The notes beneath the pieces are model-generated. The model made no database searches and was not told the origin of the DNA. It was given only the letters and a program-made list of their open reading frames with translations. Of a stretch of DNA of 64,000 bases, positions 1-11,466 are shown in pieces; the stretch's first letter is position 1; each line of letters opens with the position of its first letter. Origin of the DNA: Serripes groenlandicus (Eukaryota > Mollusca > Bivalvia > Cardiida > Cardiidae); contig JASEVX010000003.1 of NCBI GenBank assembly GCA_031761405.1, positions 148,524,555 through 148,588,554 on the forward strand. The letters are read 5' to 3'. The translations under genes and the position numbers were made by a program.

Positions 1-76
1 AAACCCAATGTTGTAGGTACTCAAAGAATCATCTCATTGAGACCAATCTTTTGAGTACCAACAACATAGTGTTTAA
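1..76. repeat. short hairpin repeat, GTACTC family (copy 1)
   Basis: Two arms face each other: ATGTTGTAGGTACTCAAAGA at 8-27 and TCTTTTGAGTACCAACAACA at 47-66, with outer AAACCC/GTGTTT. The whole unit is about 75 bp and can fold into one stem. Similar units occur at 6373-6433, 41355-41410 and 63497-63569. It carries no coding sequence. It may be truncated by the window start. Confidence 0.7.
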
Positions 77-399
77 GGATTTTAAAACATGAAAAATACA
101 CCTTATCTAGAGCTCTGAATAACCTACTAGGACAGACAGACAGATGATGGACAATGGATACCTAAATGTCACCCTGCTAAGGCAGGCGATATAAAAAAGT
201 CAGTTTACATGGACTTATTTATTGTTCTAGGACTGAATCAGAAGCCAAACAGTGAATGTTCAATCTGCAATGGATATATAATGTAACACATGAAGAATAT
301 CTCTACATGATACATAATATAGTAGCCCAGACAGAACAATTTATGAGTGTGCCACAGATGTTACCTAATAGCCAACCACATTCTCTGATTCATCTAACA
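77..399. other. intergenic; remnant of an armed-element right end
   Basis: No gene is visible. Around 133-200 there is a GACAGACAGACAGATGATGG-type linker followed by a small hairpin (CCTGC TAA GGCAGG) and an A-rich end. This is the layout of the right end of the armed tandem-repeat elements found elsewhere in the window. The remainder is AT-rich and unrecognised. Confidence 0.4.
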
Positions 400-633
400 T
401 TAACCCTTTCCCTCATATAGACGCTTTCTGATGCCTCAGGCTCTGCAGCAGACGGCGTTTTGAAAACATAGTGACAAAAGAAGAAATTGCACAAAACGTG
501 CAATTTCTCCTTTTGCCCCAATGTTTTCCACTTTTAGTCTAGGTTATCCATTCAGTTATAGAGATTTTCTATTTATTGACAAAAATGTTCAAAGTCGTCT
601 GCTGCAGAATTGTTGTATGAGGAAAAGGATTAA
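400..633 (-). mobile_element. MITE-A foldback element
   Basis: It starts TTAACCCTTTCCCTCATA and ends with the inverse complement (one or two changes), so the TTAA is both the end and the likely 4-bp target duplication. The middle holds a strong inner hairpin (GAAATTGCAC / GTGCAATTTC). MITE-A has two different heads: one reads CATATAGACGCTTTCTGA, the other CATACGACAATTCTGCAG. Here the CATATAGACGC head is on the left, which I call minus. There is no ORF. TTAA targeting suggests a piggyBac- or Kolobok-mobilised non-autonomous transposon (inference). Confidence 0.85.
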
Positions 634-856
634 TCCTTTCCTGCATACAACAAACCTGCAGCTGTCGCTTTGAAAACTTCCAGGCAAAAATTATGGAACA
701 TCTCTATAAACGCAATTACCGGTATAATTAAATTATTATACATCATTGAGGCAAAAGGAGAAATTGTCCAATGTGAGTAATTTCACCTTATCACAATGTT
801 TTCAAAGTAGTCTGCTGCAGATGCGTCCAAATGCATCTGCATGTAAAAAAGGGTTA
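630..856 (+). mobile_element. MITE-A, diverged copy sharing TTAA with its neighbour
   Basis: It begins TTAATCCTTTCCTGCATACA and ends AAAAAAGGGTTAA. The conserved GTCTGCTGCAGATGCGTCC block lies near the right end. It abuts the copy at 400-633 directly, sharing the TTAA, so the two sit head to tail. Confidence 0.7.
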
Positions 857-1663
857 ATCCAAAAAATACTTTGAATCTTTAAATAGCAATCCCCTCTATA
901 TTCATTTATAACTGGCATGTTTGTGATTGCTTCTTCAATCTTTTACCTGATATAGAAGACATGTGATGCCCCTGAAGCAGATCAACATTTAAAAACACTA
1001 AGAAAAGGAGACATTGCTCAATATGAACAATTCCTCATTTTCCCACTATGCTTTCAACTCGGTATCAAAATTGTTCTTCCTATTATCCAGATGTTTCAAT
1101 ATTTCCCCAAAATAATTTCAATGCAGATCTAGATGACTGGAAAATTATTATAAATTGTAAAAACAGAAAATCCATAATAATTCATGTGACTTTTGATCTG
1201 TGGTTAATAAATTCTATGTATAATATAATAGCTGATGTCAAAAAGCACTCTCAGAAAATGTAAATAATGAAGACCTGCTGACTGAATTAATAAGGTTACT
1301 CCTTTTGCCAAGTTTTAACGGTTTATCATTTCGAGGGGGGACAAAATCTTGATTTACATCAACTTGAAATTCAAATTCAAATATATCTGTTGAGAAAAAA
1401 AAAGAGTGTAAGTACAGTTGAAAACATGCAATATATACGGTAACAATAGCTTCCACTTACACTTGGAAAATCGCCATTATTTGGAAAAGGAAATGGAAAA
1501 GTACCAGGATTCGGATAAACCTGAAATGGGATACCAATTTTTATTCGAAAAACGAATATTCGAATATCTTTTTCAGTATTTGTTCCCATCCCTAATAGAA
1601 AGACCATATTTTGTGCATAAATGTTTACAGTGTTCTTAGTAACTTCAGATTTGTTGTATGTGG
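857..1663. other. intergenic with an old MITE-A core
   Basis: Around 940-1065 the order 'CAGATCAACATT, AAAACACT, AAAAGGAGACATTGCTCA, CATTTTCCCACTATG' matches the inner hairpin of MITE-A but the ends are lost. The rest is AT-rich. Open frames here are short and show no recognisable protein. Confidence 0.5.
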
Positions 1664-1881
1664 TTAACCCTTTCCCACATATAGACGCTTTCTGACACCT
1701 ATGCAGCAGACGACTTTTGAAAACATTGTGACAAAAGGAGAAATTTCTCCTTATAGCCACCATGTTTTCAACTCTATTCAATAATTATAAAATCAATTAT
1801 AGAAATATTCCCTTTTTTGAATAGATGATTTCAAAGTCGGCTGCTGCATTTAATTTGTTGTATGTGGGCGATGGGAGTTAA
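1664..1881 (-). mobile_element. MITE-A
   Basis: The left end is TTAACCCTTTCCCACATATA followed by the GACGCTTTCTGACACC head. The right end is GTTGTATGTGGGCGATGGGAGTTAA with several changes. The inner CAAAAGGAGAAATTTCTCC hairpin is present but shortened. Confidence 0.75.
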
Positions 1882-2008
1882 GGCTATTTTAATTGTAAGG
1901 TTGGCAGGAATATTCTTCTGACAATACAAATCCAACATAACCATAGCAACTTTAGCTGTGCCCTGGTTCATAATAATTATACAGAAGATTCTATAAATAG
2001 ACCATCAC

Positions 2009-3654
2009 TTATTAGTCGCCGGGCAGAAGCCCGCGACTTCTATTTTTAATAGCTTTTCCGAAATCACATGGGAGGAGGAGTTATTATTAGACAAAACCAA
2101 ATTGAAATGTCTTGAACATATTACAATTGCGTTTGTTTAAAAACACTAAGTTATGACACATCTAAAATGAAATAAATATTCCGATGTTTTAAGTTTTAGT
2201 AGTTTCTTTATTTTGACTCGCATCTCTTTTTTGGGGTTTTATTTACGAAGACAAAACCGTCCCCATGAGACTTGCAGCAAGCAGACTGTTATGTGTCAAT
2301 ATCAAGTAAAAATCACGTCGAATTCTCCTTTAAAATAGCAATCTTAACTTACTAAATGTTATTTTCATGTTCAAAGAGATGTCTTGATTTGTGAGGAATT
2401 AATTTTATAATGTTTATACATGTATATCTAAAATATGAACTGTTTCTAAGCTAAAACTGTTGATCGCGTGACTCGCGAATACCAACTGCGTAGATCAATC
2501 TCCTTTGCAGAGAGCCGCTCTTTACACTCACTTAAAAATAGTAAATTATAGGTGATTTAAAATGTTTATTTGGTTCGAAACAAATGAAGAAAAGAACAAA
2601 CCGAGATAAAACTGGTTTTAATAGAAAAATGACTTTGAACGAACACTCTCTGCCTATAAAGAGAGTTTCAAGAACGACACCTCTGCGAAGAAGAATGTAG
2701 GTCACGAATCGGGTCTTTCGTACAAAATTATTTCGTCCTTGACAATTTTAAATGTGTCATTAAATTCCCTAAAAGCATATTGCTTCCGATCTGCATATTG
2801 TTATGCATCATTGACACAAGGGTGCTCATCATAATATAATTTTAAAACATGAGTAGTTTGTTATTTTCATTATAAAAAAGGAAGGAAAGAATATTACAAT
2901 AAATTAACATGTATGGCTCAGTTTATGTTCGAAATTAAGTTTAAATTATACAACAATTTCAATGAGATTTAACTGTTTAGTTGATATTATATTTCGAAGG
3001 TGGTCTAATTTATAAATATTGGACTACATTTCAACATTTGTTAAAGTATGATATAATTAGGATGCCAAGCTAATATCATTTTGAGAAAAAGAGAAAACTC
3101 ATGTCTTCAGCGATTTAACCCTTATCTCATTGTTTTAAAAGTAGATTCCTGCAAAGGTGTCCACTGTTGACTTTAATAGGGGAAAGGTAAAATGACGTGC
3201 TATTGCATGCAAATCCTAAATTGTCTGTTTTGTGGTTTTATTGAAAAATAATAAAATTCAAATATTCTGACAAACATCTTGAAAAGTGTATGTGGAATTC
3301 ACAAATCTTATAAGTATTCCTTAATGAAAGCACTGTATACATACTTAAACTAATGATTGGCAAGATTACTCATTTCCATGTTTTTTACTGTTTATGATCA
3401 ATAATTAGTTGGTTGTGTGTATGGTCAACCTACTTTGGAATGGAGATTGATAATAAACAATGAAAGGCTTCAATTATCATTCACTTCGTTGAGAAAACAA
3501 TGCAAGTTATGATACATTTCTTGACCCCACCCCTGATGTTCCAATATGCCCCTCAGTTGATAACTGTTTATTCAACTACTATAATGTTAGTGTTATGCAT
3601 AACTGCAGTATGCATTTCCGGCGACATTGATGCGTTGCATCAACTTTCTCTTGT
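2009..3654 (-). mobile_element. armed element, family F9 (GTCGCCGG arms), long copy
   Basis: Read on the minus strand it begins near 3654 with ACAAGAGAAAGTTGATGC and arm GTCGCCGG, and ends near 2009 with a hairpin (GTCGCGGGC TTCT GCCCGGCGAC) and TAATAA. Two relatives are at 6543-7582 and 38967-40306. Shared blocks include CGACACATCTAAAATG near 2155 and AAAATCACGTCGAATTCTCC near 2310. This copy is about 600 bp longer than the 6.5-kb one. No protein is recognisable. F9 lacks an obvious tandem core, unlike the other families. Confidence 0.65.
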
Positions 3655-3762
3655 AGTTATTATATATTGCATAATTATATCAGTCTTTACTGAATTGAAA
3701 ACCTAATGTAAAGAGAAAAGTTAAAATTGGATAAACAAAGACATATTTCTCAAAGTAGAAAA

Positions 3763-5864
3763 CACAAGACCTCAGGCTGAGGGTGTCTCGCCCTTCTAAG
3801 AAAATCAGATATTAAATGGTATCACTATGCAAAAAGAAAGTAAAGTTGATAAAATGTGAAAAAGTGTGACGTTGACGGATGTCCCATGACCTAACAATAC
3901 ATCTGACAAAGTTTCAGAAAAATTCCAGCAGGGGTTGCTGAGATATAAGAAAGTTTAAGTTTTGAGGTTAAGTTACCTAACAAAGGTCAAGTTCTGCACA
4001 ATTATGACCTCGACCCTGAAAATTTTGATGTTGACACGGATGTCCCATGACCAAACAATACATCTGACAAAGTTTCAGAAAAATTCCAGCAAGGGTTGCT
4101 GAGATATAAGAAAGGTTAAGTTTTGAGGTTAAGTTATCTAACAAAGGTCAAGTTCTGCACAATTATGACCTTGACCCTGAACATTTTGACGTTGATGGAT
4201 GTCCCATGACCAAACAATACATCTGACAAAGTTTCAGAAAAATTCCAGCAGGGGTTGCTGAGATATAAGAAAGGGTCAAGTTCTGCATAATTATGACCTT
4301 GACCCTGTAAATTATGACTTTGACAGATGTCCCATGACCAAACAATACATCTGACAAAGTTTCAGAAAAATTCATGCAGGGGTTGCGGAGATATAAGAAA
4401 GGTTAAGTTTAAAGGTTAAGTTACCTAACAAAAGTCAAGTTCTGCACAATTATGACCTTGACCCTGAAAATTTTGACGTTGACAGATGTCCCATGACCAA
4501 ACAATACATCTGACAAAGTTTCAGAAAAATTCAAGCAGAGGTTGCAAGATATAAGAAAGGTTAAGTTTTGAGGTTAAGTTACCTAACAAAGGTCAAGTTC
4601 TGCAAAATTATGACCTTGACCCTGAAAATTTTGATGTTGACAGATGTCCCATGACCAAACAATACATCTGACAAAGTTTCAGAAAAATTCAAGCAGAGGT
4701 TGCAAGATATAAGAAAGGTTAAGTTTTGAGGTTAAATTACCTAACAAAGGTCAAGTTCTGCACAATTATGACCTTGACCCTGAATATTTTGATGTTGACA
4801 GATGTCCCATGACCAAACAATACATCTGACACAGTTTCAGAAAAATTCCAGCAGGGGTTGCTGAGATATAAGAAAGGGTCAAGTTCTGCACAATAATGAC
4901 CTTGACCCTGAAAATTATGACGTTGACAGATGTATCATGACCAAACAATACATCTGACAAAGTTTCAGAAAAATTCATGCAGGGGTTGCTGAGATATAAG
5001 AAAGGTTAAGTTTTGAGGTTAAGTTAACTTACAAAGGTCAAGTTCTGCACAATTATGACCTTGACCCTGAAAATTTTGACGTTGACATATGTCCCATGAA
5101 CAACAATACATCTGACAAAGTTTCAGAAAAATTCAAGCAGAGGTTGCTGAGATATAAGAAAGGTTAAGTTTTGAGGTTAAGTTACCTAACAAAGGTCAAG
5201 TTCTGCAACAATTATAACCTTGACCCTGAAAATTTTGACGTTGACAGATGTCCCATGACCAAACAATACATCTGACAAAGTTTCAGAAAAAGTCAAGCAG
5301 AGGTTGCTGAGATATAAGAAAGGTTAAGTTACCTAACAAAGGTCAAGTTCTGCACAATTATGACCTCGACCCTGAAAATTTTGAAGTTGACAGACGTCCC
5401 ATGACCAAACAATACATCTGACAAAAGTTTCAGAAAAATTCAAGCAGAGGTTGCCGAGATATAAGAAAGGTTAAGTTTTGAGGTTAAGTTACCTAACAAA
5501 GGTCAAGTTCTGCAACAATTATAACCTTGACCCTGAAATTTTGACGTTGACAGATGTCCCATGACCAAACAATACATCTGACAAAGTTTCAGAAAAATTC
5601 AAGCGGAGGTTGCCGAGATATAAGAAAGTTTAAGTTTTGAGGTTAAGTTACCTAACAAAGGTCAAGTTCTGCACAATTATGACCTTGACCCTGAAAATTT
5701 TGACGTTGACAGATGTCCCATAACCAAATAGTACAGCTAACAAAGTTTCAGAAAAATTCAAGTAGGGGTTGCCGAGATATAGCTATTTGTAAAAGCGGCC
5801 GCCGTCGCCGTCGCCGGAAAAGTGACTGCTATGTCTCACTCCACTATCGTGGGCGAGACAAAAA
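3763..5864 (+). mobile_element. armed tandem-repeat element, family F4 (TGTCTCGCCC arms)
   Basis: It starts ACAAGACCTCAGGCTGAGGG, with arm TGTCTCGCCC at about 3784. It ends with a GCC/GCG-rich linker (about 5793-5819), a small hairpin CCAC TATC GTGG, the inverse arm GGGCGAGACA and a short A run. Almost all of the interior is a tandem array (listed separately). There is no ORF of interest. Architecture matches non-autonomous Helentron/HINE or oyster 'pearl' elements as I know them; the assignment is inference. Confidence 0.75.
3872..5770 (+). repeat. tandem array, about 160-bp unit, roughly 13 copies
   Basis: Each unit carries GATGTCCCATGACCAAACAA, then CATCTGACAAAGTTTCAG, GTTGCTGAGATATAAGAAAG, GGTTAAGTTACCTAACAAAG and a TATGACCTTGACCCTGAAAA block. 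Unit starts (the TTGACNGATGTCCC word) fall near 3872, 4032, 4192, 4318, 4478, 4634, 4794, 4921, 5081, 5239, 5389, 5546 and 5705. Most spacings are 155-160; the two of about 127 come from units that share the same internal deletion, which suggests that multi-unit blocks were duplicated. Confidence 0.9.
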
Positions 5865-5914
5865 TGAAAGCGATTTTTATTTTCCTCAAGATGATTTTTT
5901 AACTCTTTTACAGC

Positions 5915-6103
5915 TGAACCCTTTCCCTCATATAGACGCTTTCTGACGCCTCTGCAGCAGAAGGCTTTTTGAAAACATAGTGACAAAAGAAGAAATTGCA
6001 CAAAATGTTTTAATTACCATTTAATTATGGAGATTTTCTATGTTTTGACAAAATACGTTCAAAGTCGTCTGCTGCAGAATTGTCGTATGAGGGAAAGGGT
6101 TAA
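5915..6103 (-). mobile_element. MITE-A, shortened internally
   Basis: CCCTTTCCCTCATATAGACG lies on the left; the left TTAA is altered to TGAA. GTCGTATGAGGGAAAGGGTTAA is on the right. Part of the inner hairpin is deleted (the CACAAAACGTGCAATTTCTCC-type loop is cut short). It sits about 50 bp after the F4 element. Confidence 0.8.
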
Positions 6104-6372
6104 CAGCTTAGATGCATGTATTAGGGAAAGGGTTATACAAAACAGTCCATGAAGTAAGTGGTCAAGCATTCACTAATTAAAGATGCCTAGTGTAGTGGTC
6201 ATTTCTGCAGAGCTTAGGCACAGAATTAATATGGAGATCATTAATAAGTCAACAGCTATTGATTAGTCCATGTGATTTATTTGGATGAGTCTGACTGGTG
6301 TGAATAAACAATTGACACATGTTGACCAGAGCTCGAGGTTTTACATGTTCTAAAATACTTCATGACCCTCTT

Positions 6373-6433
6373 ACCCTATGTTGTGGGTACTGAATTTTTT
6401 TTATTCTTTTGAGTACCCACATCATAGGGTTTA
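6373..6433. repeat. short hairpin repeat, GTACTC family (copy 2)
   Basis: The arms are CCCTATGTTGTGGGTACT and GAGTACCCACATCATAGGG. Upstream, ATGTTCTAAAATACTT at about 6344 is shared with the copy at 63497, so the repeat unit may extend about 30 bp to the left. Confidence 0.75.
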
Positions 6434-6464
6434 GTTGGAAAATAAGAGATATTGTTGTATACTC

Positions 6465-6542
6465 TTCTCTTATCTGGACCTCTGCAGCAGACAGCTTTGA
6501 AAACATCCATGTAAAATATGTAAAATCTCTATAAATGAAGGT
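6465..6542 (+). mobile_element. MITE-A left fragment cut by an armed element
   Basis: CCTCTGCAGCAGACAGCTTTG followed by AAAACATCCATGTAAAAT and AATCTCTATAAATGAAGGTA matches the left part of MITE-A. It stops where the F9 head ACAAGAG begins at 6543. Confidence 0.5.
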
Positions 6543-7582
6543 ACAAGAGAAAGTTGATGCAAGGCATCAATGTCGCCGGAAAAGACTGCATTGATTTATT
6601 TATGTATTCTTGACTTTCCTTAGTCTATTCAAACATTAGGAACATAGTAATGAAAACATTTGCTTATAAATTTTATATACATACCTATACATTAGGGTAT
6701 CTATAAAAAATTAACGAAATGTGTACACATTTATCTGGCTTAAATTTAATTTTGCTGTTGTTACTTATTTAAATAATAGTATTCATTCATATAATTTCAA
6801 TGTTTGTCAATCTTATTCGAATCAGAAGGTAAATATCCTGGTATTGCTTTAAAGGGAGGTAATTTGAAGAAAACAAAAGTCTTCAAAAGGAGAAATATAT
6901 CAGCATTACCGTCTACAGTTTAAATTGTTCTATTGTTTGTGGATTTAAAAATGTTCTTTTTTTCTTATTTCTACATGTACAACGAGATATTGCGGCTCGC
7001 TTTGCGTCAAACATTCGTCTTGTACTTGTCTAAAATAAAATAATATCACTCGCTTTTTCATATCGAAATGCGCATGCGCGAAAATCGATGTTAAAGGTCA
7101 CGAAACTACACAACAGAATAGGGTCTATATTTAGCTTAGAAACAGTTCCTACTTTAGATATTCATGGATTAACATTATTAAATGAATTCTACACAAATCA
7201 AGACATCTCTTTGAACATGAAAACAACATTTAGTAAGTTAAAATTGCTATTAAAAGGAGAATCCGAAATTGACCTCAATGATGACACATAAGAGTCTGCA
7301 TTAGGGGGTGTTGGTTCACGTCTTGAAGGGACCACTTTTGTCTTCGTAAATAAGACAAAAAACTTAAATGCGAGTGAAATAAAAAAAACTGCAAACATTA
7401 AAAAATCGGAATATTTATTTCATTTTAGATGTGTCATTTATTAGTGTTCGTAAACAACCACAATTGTAATATGTTCAAATCATCTAGATTTGTTTCTTTC
7501 TAATAATAAGCCGCCCTCCCATGTGATTTCCGAAAAGCTATTAAAAATAGAAGTCGCGGGCTTCTGCCCGGCGACTAATAAT
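6543..7582 (+). mobile_element. armed element, family F9, compact copy
   Basis: It begins ACAAGAGAAAGTTGATGC, contains a GATGC..GCATC mini-stem and arm TGTCGCCGG, and ends in GTCGCGGGCTTCTGCCCGGC with the following GACTAATAA. It is the same family as 2009-3654 in opposite orientation. A 67-codon frame at 7088-7291 inside it looks like chance. Confidence 0.7.
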
Positions 7583-7606
7583 TTGTTAAACATTGTAGCA
7601 AATGGA

Positions 7607-8368
7607 ACAAGCCCGCTACGATGGCCCTTGATTGCTCACTTGAGTAATGCAAAATGATTTGTCATGCAAACCACAATAACTCATTTTGCAGTCAGGTAAG
7701 CTAATATAATAGCTCCATTGCAACAAAAGCAAAATAACCCACACCCTATGTTGTCTGCCTTTTGTCAACTTAATATGACTTAGGTCGCCAAAGAAATGTT
7801 CAAGTACCAGCTTGTATTTCAAAATCTTGGGATTTTTTTTCCTAAATCGTACAATCTCTGAACAAATAAGGTAAAACAGCCCCAGCCATGTCTTTTGACT
7901 AATGAACATGGCTTGAAGGAATCAGGTAGAGGGTCACCCAAGGAACATATATCTACAAAATTATTAGAAAATCAGTCCGACTTTCAGAAGAGAATATCTA
8001 TTCACTATTGTTATATGAGGTGAAACGGCCCTGCCTTCGGAGAAGATTTTTAAGTTTCCACTTAAGCCATATATAAGGCAGAACAGCCCTGCCAAAAAAA
8101 CATAGTTTGAGGGAATCTGATATTGTTATTATGCCTCAAGTTTTCATTATACTTTCAGGAGAAGTTTTTAAGTTTTCACTATATATAGCCATATACAGCA
8201 AACAGCATTTGCATGGAGACATTGAGAAGATATGCTTCCTATGAAGTTTCATCCAAATTGGCCTTGTGATTACAGAGGAGAATTATTTTTAAAACAAACG
8301 TTCATGCAAGGACACTGTGACACATGGATGCACGATGGACAATTCACCATGACATTTTAGCTTAAAAC
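7607..8368 (+). mobile_element. armed element, family F1 (GCTCACCTGA arms), degraded
   Basis: The head ACAAGCCCGCTACGATGGCC leads to the arm GCTCACTTGAG. A matching inverse arm TCAGGTAAGC occurs already near 7693, making a roughly 100-bp core-less mini-copy. After it come diverged F1 core units (ACATGGCTTGAAGGAATC, GAGGGTCACCCAAGGAAC, TATAAGGCAGAACAGCCC), ending near a TTTTAGCTTAAAAC relic. Confidence 0.55.
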
Positions 8369-8748
8369 TATTTATTATATTTTCACAACCGAATACTGCT
8401 ATAGAAATGTATTTCGAGTCAAAGGTCAAGAGTTCAATACCAGTATCTCACAATCTCATATATAGCATCGAGGGGGGGTATTGATTTTTGTCATGGACAT
8501 ATTTCTAGTATCCATCATGACATTCTGATGACCCATCTCAGCGATTTCCCTGAAACAAAAGACTTTTTAAAATGTCATGCCTGACAGGAAAGGACTGTCT
8601 GCAGATGACACATTTTAAAAACATTGATGGAAATGTAGCAATTGCTAAGAATGGCATAATGAGCATTTTGTCTCTCTGTTTTGGTCCAGCAAAAGCTTAG
8701 TTGGTGAATTCAAAACATGAAAGATGCTAGTCAAGCTATCTTAGAGCT
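8369..8748. other. intergenic, nothing recognised
   Basis: AT-rich sequence with a GAGGGGGGTATTGATT stretch near 8470. No ORF, RNA gene or repeat was recognised. Confidence 0.5.
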
Positions 8749-8978
8749 TTAACCCTTTCCCTCATACGACAATTCTGCAGCAGACGACTTTGAACGTATT
8801 TTGTCAAAACATAGAGAATCTCCATAATTGAATGGATAACCTATGACAAAAAGTGGAAAACATTGTGGCAAAAGGAGAAATTGCACGTTTTGTGCAATTT
8901 CTTCTTTTGTCACTATGTTTTTAAAAAGCCGTCTGCTGCAGAGGCATCAGAAAGCGTCTATATGAGGGAAAGGGTTAA
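8749..8978 (+). mobile_element. MITE-A, near-complete copy
   Basis: Both ends are intact: TTAACCCTTTCCCTCATACG and TATGAGGGAAAGGGTTAA. The CGACAATTCTGCAGCAGACG head is left and the GTCTGCTGCAGAGGC block right. The inner palindrome is CAAAAGGAGAAATTGCACG then TTTTGTGCAATTTCTTCTT. It can serve as a reference copy for the family. Confidence 0.9.
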
Positions 8979-9029
8979 GGATAGATTTTCATTTGTTTCA
9001 ATGTCTACAGTTCTTTTGAGGAAATACTT

Positions 9030-9805
9030 TTAACCCTTTCCCAGATGTCAACACATTTTGATTTGCTTGTGCAGATAATTTTTGAAAAATTTTGGCAATG
9101 ATTATAGATCTAAGCAATTTTTCCTTTTGCCACAATATAATCAACCCTATAAAATATTAATCCTTAAATATATAGGGATTTTCTATAACACTATTTTCAC
9201 ATATACATTTTCATAGTAACCTACAGATTTATTGTGAGTAAAAAATGTTTAAATCATATTTAGTACATTGTCCTGTATTGACGTTATTAGTCATGAAGTG
9301 ACAATATATTGACTGGATTGTCAAACATCTTATATATAAAAACAGTCTAAACTCTTTCCCACATATAGACCCTTTCTGAAGCCTCTGCAACAGACCACTT
9401 TTTAAAACATTGTGACAAAAGAAAAAATTGCTCATGATGAGAATTAACTTTCTCCTTTTGCCACAATATATTCAACTCTATTCACTTATCCTTCAGTGTA
9501 TAGGGATTTTCCATATTTCACAGATGTTTTAAATTATATGTGGAACAGTGTTAATTAATAGAAAGTTGTAGTGATCTGTGCACAGGCTTTAAGTTGTAAC
9601 TCATGAAGTGAAAATATTGACTGGATTGGCAACAATCTCCCTTTCCCACTTGTACAGAGGCATTCTGATGCATTTGCAGCTGACCACTATTGAGAACTAT
9701 ATTCAATAATTCTACATTAAGTTATAGATATTTCAATTTTAGTTATGCCTTAATGTTTTAAAAGCCTTCAGACTGTTGCAGTTTTTTCCTTTATTGGAAA
9801 GTTAA
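9030..9805. mobile_element. three decayed MITE-A copies in a row
   Basis: Left ends at about 9030 (TTTAACCCTTTCCCAGATGT), 9349 (AAACTCTTTCCCACATATAG) and 9640 (CTCCCTTTCCCACTTGTAC) are each followed by recognisable inner blocks such as TTTTCCTTTTGCCACAATAT. Right ends are largely lost. The density suggests repeated insertion at TTAA sites supplied by earlier copies. Confidence 0.6.
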
Positions 9806-9993
9806 ATTGAACAACTTCCAACTTCCAAACCAATAAAACAGGCTCACTGAGTTTTCATAAAATTCAGAACACTTTTCAAAGCTCTCTCAAATACTTAATC
9901 TCATTTTTAAGTTCCAACAAAGTCTCACAATTAAAGATTCATTTTCATTCTCCAGTCTTTTCCAGGATTACCATTTTTTTTAAGCATCTGCTC

Positions 9994-10220
9994 TTAACCC
10001 TTTCCCTCATACGGCAATTCTGCAGCAGACGACTTTAAACATATTTTGTCAAAACTTGGAAAATCTCTTTTATTGAATGGATAACCTATGACAAAAGGTG
10101 GAAAACATTGTGTCAAAAGGAGAAATTGCATGTTTTGTGCAATTTTTTCTTTTGTCACTATGCTTTCAAAAAGCTGTCTGCTACAGAGGCGTCAGAAAGC
10201 GTCTATATGAGGGAAAGGGG
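9994..10220 (+). mobile_element. MITE-A
   Basis: The left end is TTAACCCTTTCCCTCATACG. The right end is CTATATGAGGGAAAGGGGGA, with the final TTAA mutated. Inner hairpin intact. Confidence 0.85.
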
Positions 10221-10341
10221 GATAATTTCAAAGGCCATTAGTATATAAGCAAGTTGATTTGCATGGACTGACTGGTCATAACATTTTATACTTGTGCATT
10301 CAGAACAAATTTTTGTTAATTGATTCCATAATTTCTGATTG

Positions 10342-10561
10342 TTAACCCTTTCCCTCATACGACAATCCTACAGCAGACGACTTTGAACCTATTTTGTCAA
10401 AAAATAGAAAATCTCTGTAATTGAATGGATAACCTATTACTAAAAGTGGTAAACATCGTATCAAAGGGAGAAATTGCTCGTTTTGAGCAATTTCTTCTTT
10501 TGTCACTATGTTTTCAAAAAGCCGTCTGCTACAGAGGCGGCTATATGAAGTAAAGGGTTAA
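10342..10561 (+). mobile_element. MITE-A
   Basis: The ends are TTAACCCTTTCCCTCATACG and CTATATGAAGTAAAGGGTTAA, the latter with two changes. About 10 bp is missing next to the right head compared with 8749-8978. Confidence 0.85.
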
Positions 10562-10601
10562 AGGTCAACAACAGGTATGGATCCATAATGACTGCTACCT
10601 T

Positions 10602-11075
10602 AACCCTCAACCACATGCAGACGAATGTTGATGAAACTGTAACAGATGACTACAGATAACATTGTGGCAACAGGGAATATTGCTCATAACAATAACTTTC
10701 TACTTTTCCCAATATAATGTTTTCACATTAATCAATATAAATTTATGATTAATACTTTCAATTATTGAGTTTTTTTAATATATTTACCGAGATGTTTTTT
10801 AATGTGGAAATTAAAGTGGGTATAGTCATTCTGTTTTATCCCGCCCGCATGTACACCTGTTACAATTGTTGCATATCTAATATAATAGGTTAGTTTATGT
10901 TTAAAACATACAATGTTTACAGAATGTATCAGTCAACTGTATCTCACATTCTAAATATGTTTTATTAATCCTTTCCCTGATACAGATTAAATTTGAAAAT
11001 ATTAATTATGGGGAAAAAGGATCGGTTGCTCATTATGCATTATTCCTTTATAGTTTAATTCTTAATTTTCCCATT
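10602..11075. mobile_element. two decayed MITE-A copies
   Basis: TTAACCCTCAACCACATGCA at 10602 and TTAATCCTTTCCCTGATACA near 10966 start relics that keep the TTGCTCAT..TTCCT inner core. No coding sequence. Confidence 0.5.
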
Positions 11076-11160
11076 AAGTTAGGGGCAAACAAATCATGAG
11101 TTGCAATATTGATTTCATTTGTCAATATTTTTCATTTGGTACTCTAAGCATCTAACTGTT

Positions 11161-11391
11161 TTAACCCTTTCCCTCATACGACAGTTCTGCAGCAGACGAC
11201 TTTGAAAGTATTTTGTCAAAACATAGAGAATCTTCATAATTGAATGGATAACCATGACAAAAAGTGGAAAACATTGTGGCAAAAGTAGAAATTGCACGTT
11301 TTGTGCAATTTCTTCTTTAGTCACTATGTTTTCAAAAAGCTATCTGCTGCAGAGGCGTCAGAAAGCGTCTATATATGAGGGAAAGGGTTAA
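11161..11391 (+). mobile_element. MITE-A
   Basis: The ends are TTAACCCTTTCCCTCATACG and ATATGAGGGAAAGGGTTAA. It is nearly identical in layout to the 8749 copy, so it is probably a recent insertion. Confidence 0.88.
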
Positions 11392-11466
11392 GCCATACAG
11401 ATATAGGCTTAGTTCTTAATTATCACTTATTCATACATTATCTCATCTCAAAAGCTTTTAAAAAAA

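Noticed and set aside
4163..4978. Repeated 70-codon minus ORFs (MNFSETLSDVLFGH...)
   Set aside because: They recur with the 160-bp array and exist because the unit happens to be open; no evidence of a peptide gene.
2009..7582. A single 5.6-kb transposon with about 300-bp inverted ends at 2009 and 7582
   Set aside because: A third copy at 38967 stands alone, and each copy ends with its own ACAAGAG head, so these are two separate F9 elements in opposite orientation.
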